Below are positions 32,115 to 34,733 of a stretch of DNA of 34,733 nt, piece after piece. The notes beneath the pieces are model-generated. The model was not told the origin of the DNA. It did not search any database and saw nothing but the letters and a program-made list of their open reading frames with translations. The translations under genes and the position numbers were made by a program. The stretch spans positions 3,322,877 to 3,357,609 of the forward strand of contig CP070840.1 of the NCBI GenBank assembly GCA_020342025.1, read 5' to 3'. The stretch's first letter is position 1. Each line of letters opens with the position of its first letter. Source of the stretch: Deltaproteobacteria bacterium. Lineage in GTDB: Bacteria > Desulfobacterota > DSM-4660 > Desulfatiglandales > HGW-15.

Positions 32115-33461
32115 ATGCGAACCCTATTTTCCATATTTATGCTTCTTTTTGTTGCCCTTTCTCCCCTTTCAGTTTCTGGGAATAATGCCCAAATTGATGC
32201 CCCACCATCAGAGGAGGACGAGTCAGCATACTGGAAGATTGTGAGAAAAGCGGAAGAGGGGGTAAGAGGACCAATTGGAGACTGGCATTACTACTGGAAG
32301 GAGGGCCTCCGCATTGATAGCCCCGAGAAGAACTTCACCATGAAGATCAATTTATCGATCTTTCTGGATGGGGGGTATATAAGCACGGATGAAGAGTTAG
32401 AAGCGGCCTTTCCCAAGCTGGAAGGTCCAGCACTGGGATTTTAGAGATTGAGGGTATCTGGTTTTGGGACTGTCTATGATTGGGCCATGTTCAAGCTCGA
32501 TATTGACCTTGCCAACATACGGGACATCAAGGACAACTACATCCGATTTACGAAGGTCCCCCTCATCGACCATTTCTCGGTGGGGCACATGAAAGAGCCG
32601 TTTTCCCTCGAAGGGTGGGCCAGTATGAAGGCGGCCACCTTCATGAAAAGAGCTCTGCCCACGGATGCCTTTTGGACGGGTCGCAATATTGGAATTAGGC
32701 GCCACACAACAGGACTGGACGAACGTATGACCTGGGCGGTGGGCGCTTTTCTGAACACGGGTTCCTTTGGTGATCTGGGGGAGACCAAAGATCAAATAAG
32801 TGATGCTAATGGCTGGAATCTCACCGGACGCATCACCTATCTCCCCTGGTATGAGGAGGGGGGCAGAAGGCTTCTTCACTTGGGCCTCTCATATACGCAC
32901 CAAATACGTGGAGAGGGCGTGGAGACAGATAGGAGAGCACGGCCAGAGACCTTTCTTACGGACGACAGGCTTGTGGATACGGGCAGGTTTTTGAACGATT
33001 ACGCGGATCAGATCAATCCAGAATTTGCAATGGTTACTGGTCCCCTCTCTTTCCAGGGTGAGTATTTTCATCTCTTCAACAAAGCAGAGGCATTGGGAGA
33101 CCCGAAATTCTGGGGCTTTTATCTCTACGGCAGTTCCTTCCTTGCGGGATAGTATCGAGATTATGGAACGCGATCAGGTACGTTCTTCCGCCCACAGCCG
33201 AAGCACAATTTTCGTCCCAGAGAAGGGCGATGGGGAGCCTGGGAGTTGGCCGCCCGGTTCTCCTATACCGACTTGAACAGCAAGAGTATCAGAGGGGGGA
33301 AGGAAGCCAATTTCACCGCAGGCCTGAACTGGTATCTCAACTCAAAAACCCGATTTATGCTCAACTATATCCGGGCCCGCGTTAAAGACCGCGAAACACC
33401 CCCTGCTGTGGACAGCGGTCGAGCAAATATCATCCAGGCCCGTTTCCAGATAGAGTTCTGA
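32115..33461 (+). pseudogene. O/P-type outer-membrane porin interrupted by two in-frame TAG codons
   Basis: Three open segments lie in one frame: 32115-32441, 32445-33149 and 33153-33461, separated only by TAG at 32442-32444 (codon 110) and TAG at 33150-33152 (codon 346). Read through, the product is a 448-codon precursor with a signal peptide (TLFSIFMLLFVALSPLSVSG), then LRVSGFGTVYDWAMFKLDID, DHFSVGHMKEPFSLEGWASM, FMKRALPTDAFWTGRNIGIR and a C-terminus ending IIQARFQIEF with a terminal Phe. This order matches the phosphate-selective porin O/P (OprP/OprO) family. At the second TAG relatives usually have a TGE-type Glu, one base from TAG. There are no frameshifts. Either it is a recent double-nonsense pseudogene or the ambers are read. 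Confidence 0.8.
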
Positions 33462-33695
33462 ACGCTCAAAAGACGCCTTGATCATCTTGCCCCTTTTGTC
33501 AGGCCTTTGCAGTGGGATATGCCATGTTAAGATTCAGTCCGGACGGAATGCTGAACACCCCTATTTCTCTAGAAAAACAACCCCTTCCCCATGAAAGGTT
33601 GCTTAAGGTTCGCTGCATTGGACTTTAACCAACAATGTTTGCTATATTGATCTGACCCAGAAACTAATCCAAGCACGTTTAGTATTACTACACCT

Positions 33696-33883
33696 GTCAT
33701 TGCGAGCAACTCCCGCGGAGGCGGGAGGAGCGCGGCAATCTCATCCTTCACTGCGAGATTGGGGAGCCTGTCCCAAACTAGGTCCTTTTAAGAAGGCACA
33801 CCGACAAAATATGAGATTGCTTCGCCCCTGACTCTATGGGGGCTCGCAATGACGGGCGAGGAATCTCTCTCCTCGTAATGACA
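33696..33883. repeat. GTCATTGCGAG-type dispersed repeat, copy B
   Basis: GTCATTGCGAGC (33696-33707) and its exact reverse complement GCTCGCAATGAC (33842-33853) bound the unit; a third, degenerate end (CCTCGTAATGAC) closes at 33883. An internal hairpin CTCCCGC-GGAG-GCGGGAG lies near 33710-33728, and ATATGAGATTGCTTCG (33809-33824) is shared with copy A at 23255. It dominates the 465-bp gap between the porin and the response regulator; 33462-33695 holds nothing I recognise. It ends 43 bases before the regulator gene, so it likely overlaps that promoter. Confidence 0.75.
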
Positions 33884-33926
33884 CTTCAGGCTTCACGTAT
33901 GTATTAGAACGCACAGGCTGAAACTT

Positions 33927-34604
33927 ATGCGCATATTACTGGTGGAAGATGATCTGAAGATCGCTTCTTTTATCAAAAGAGGCATGAAAGCTGTAGGTTT
34001 CGCCGTGGATCATGCTACGGATGGAGAGGAAGGTCTTCACATGGCCCTAACAGAGCCTTACGATACAGCCATTATAGATATCATGTTGCCAAAAAGGGAT
34101 GGTCTCTCCATTATAGAAGAAATGAGAAAAGATAAGATCACCACGCCGGTTATTATCCTGAGTGCAAAAGGGTCCATTGATGACCGGGTCAAGGGACTCC
34201 AAACCGGAAGCGATGACTATCTGACCAAACCCTTTGCATTTTCAGAGTTGCTCGCTCGTGTACAAGCCCTCATTCGACGGGCCAGCGGCGCTTCTGAACC
34301 AACCCGTCTTGTGGTGGGAGATTGTTCCATGAACCTACTCACACGTGAGGTTGTGAGGAGCGGCAAAAACATTGAATTGCAGCCCCTGGAGTTCTCTCTG
34401 CTCGAATACCTCATGCGTAATGCGGGAAGAGTGGTGTCTAAAACCATGATCATGGAACATGTTTGGGACTACAATTTTGATCCGCAGACAAACGTGGTTG
34501 AAGCGAGAATCTCCAGATTGCGTGACAAAATTGACAAAGGGTTTCCAACAAAGCTGATCCACACGGTGCGCGGGGTGGGATATGTCCTTAAAGAACCTGC
34601 CTAG
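33927..34604 (+). CDS. OmpR/PhoB-family response regulator
   Basis: A 225-residue two-component regulator. The receiver domain (1-115) has the acidic pocket EDD at 7-9, phosphoacceptor Asp51 (AIIDIMLPKRDGL), Ser79 (ILSAKGS) and Lys101 (LTKPFA). The winged-helix DNA-binding domain (about 130-225) shows IELQPLEFSLLEYLMRNAGR, VVSKTMIMEHVWDYNFDPQT and VRGVGYVLKEPA, typical of the OmpR family. Sequence style resembles heavy-metal type regulators such as CusR, but the stimulus is unknown. A partial histidine kinase gene overlaps its end (34582), forming a standard operon. Its upstream region is a dispersed repeat. Confidence 0.95.
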   Translation: MRILLVEDDLKIASFIKRGMKAVGFAVDHATDGEEGLHMALTEPYDTAIIDIMLPKRDGLSIIEEMRKDKITTPVIILSAKGSIDDRVKGLQTGSDDYLTKPFAFSELLARVQALIRRASGASEPTRLVVGDCSMNLLTREVVRSGKNIELQPLEFSLLEYLMRNAGRVVSKTMIMEHVWDYNFDPQTNVVEARISRLRDKIDKGFPTKLIHTVRGVGYVLKEPA

Positions 34605-34733
34605 ATTTCGTCACACCCTGGCATTTCGGTTGACCCTCTGGTACGCGGGCATCTTCACCCTTTCCTCTGGCATTGCCTTCCTTTTCTTTTACTTCCTTAT
34701 CACTGCCGTTATCCGTGAACGGACAGATCAGGA
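34582..34733 (+). CDS. Sensor histidine kinase, N-terminus (cut by window edge)
   Basis: An ATG at 34582 in another frame overlaps the regulator gene by 23 bases. It runs to the window edge with 50 codons, reading SLKNLPRFRHTLAFRLTLWY, then AGIFTLSSGIAFLFFYFLIT and AVIRERTDQ. This is the typical first transmembrane segment of OmpR-partner kinases (LAFRLTLWY start). The catalytic part lies outside. Together with the upstream regulator it forms a two-component system. Confidence 0.85.
   Translation, partial: MSLKNLPRFRHTLAFRLTLWYAGIFTLSSGIAFLFFYFLITAVIRERTDQ

Noticed and set aside
32115..33461. Pyrrolysine as the firm explanation for the two ambers
   Set aside because: No pyl gene is in the window, porins are not known pyrrolysine proteins, and TAG is a common normal stop here; kept only as an alternative.
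1..34733. CRISPR array, rRNA genes, phage structural genes or a replication origin
   Set aside because: No regularly spaced repeats, rRNA-like sequence, phage proteins or DnaA-box cluster were seen.

Overview
The window reads like a piece of a Gram-negative, anaerobic, Desulfobacterota (former Deltaproteobacteria)-type chromosome. This is an inference from gene content: two Tat-exported DUF362 proteins, a ferredoxin-nitroreductase fusion, an MglA-type GTPase, DUF4388, MASE3 and DUF6599 families, a UGA-containing (selenocysteine) peroxiredoxin, an outer-membrane porin, PagL and Lgt. Genes are mostly on the plus strand. About 29 complete genes are recognisable, plus a gene cut at each edge. Stop codons are TAG 12, TGA 10, TAA 7.

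Layout. 1-5206 is a signalling block: an HD phosphohydrolase resembling cyclic-nucleotide phosphodiesterases, a lipoprotein, then a probable operon of PilZ protein, unknown TPR/poly-lysine protein, MglA-like GTPase and a DUF4388 protein with two cyclic-nucleotide-binding folds. 5588-9601 holds an NTF2-like protein, a secreted trypsin-like protease, the minus-strand selenoprotein (7186-7677), a TIM-barrel epimerase-like enzyme and lgt. 9747-12098 is a large GAF protein. 12105-18969 holds two Tat/DUF362 proteins that bracket a nitroreductase and a DUF6599 protein, followed by a 692-residue protein with glycosyltransferase-like motifs. Two related, highly structured repeats (13358-13506 and 15584-15770) lie in direct orientation either side of the nitroreductase/DUF6599 pair.

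19116-30575 holds a CHMI-family isomerase, a periplasmic TPR protein, a membrane class III nucleotide cyclase, an AI-2E-type transporter, an AsmA-like protein, a META-domain protein, a MASE3/PAS histidine kinase, PagL and an orphan amino-acid-type binding lipoprotein. 30596-34733 holds a small lipoprotein, a tRNA 3'-end fragment with a strong terminator, a DUF3047 protein, an O/P-type porin interrupted by two in-frame amber codons, and an OmpR regulator overlapping the start of a histidine kinase that runs off the window.

How parts may work together. Cyclic-nucleotide functions recur: a possible phosphodiesterase (106), a cyclase (20490) and a double cyclic-nucleotide-fold protein (4025), with a PilZ protein adding possible c-di-GMP input. 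This could form a regulatory circuit around the MglA-like GTPase, but that is inference. The intergenic regions are rich in palindromic repeats of at least five types, so the genome is probably repeat-laden. I consider the strongest leads to be the selenocysteine peroxiredoxin with its SECIS-like hairpin, the structured repeat family with compensatory base changes, and the double-amber porin.
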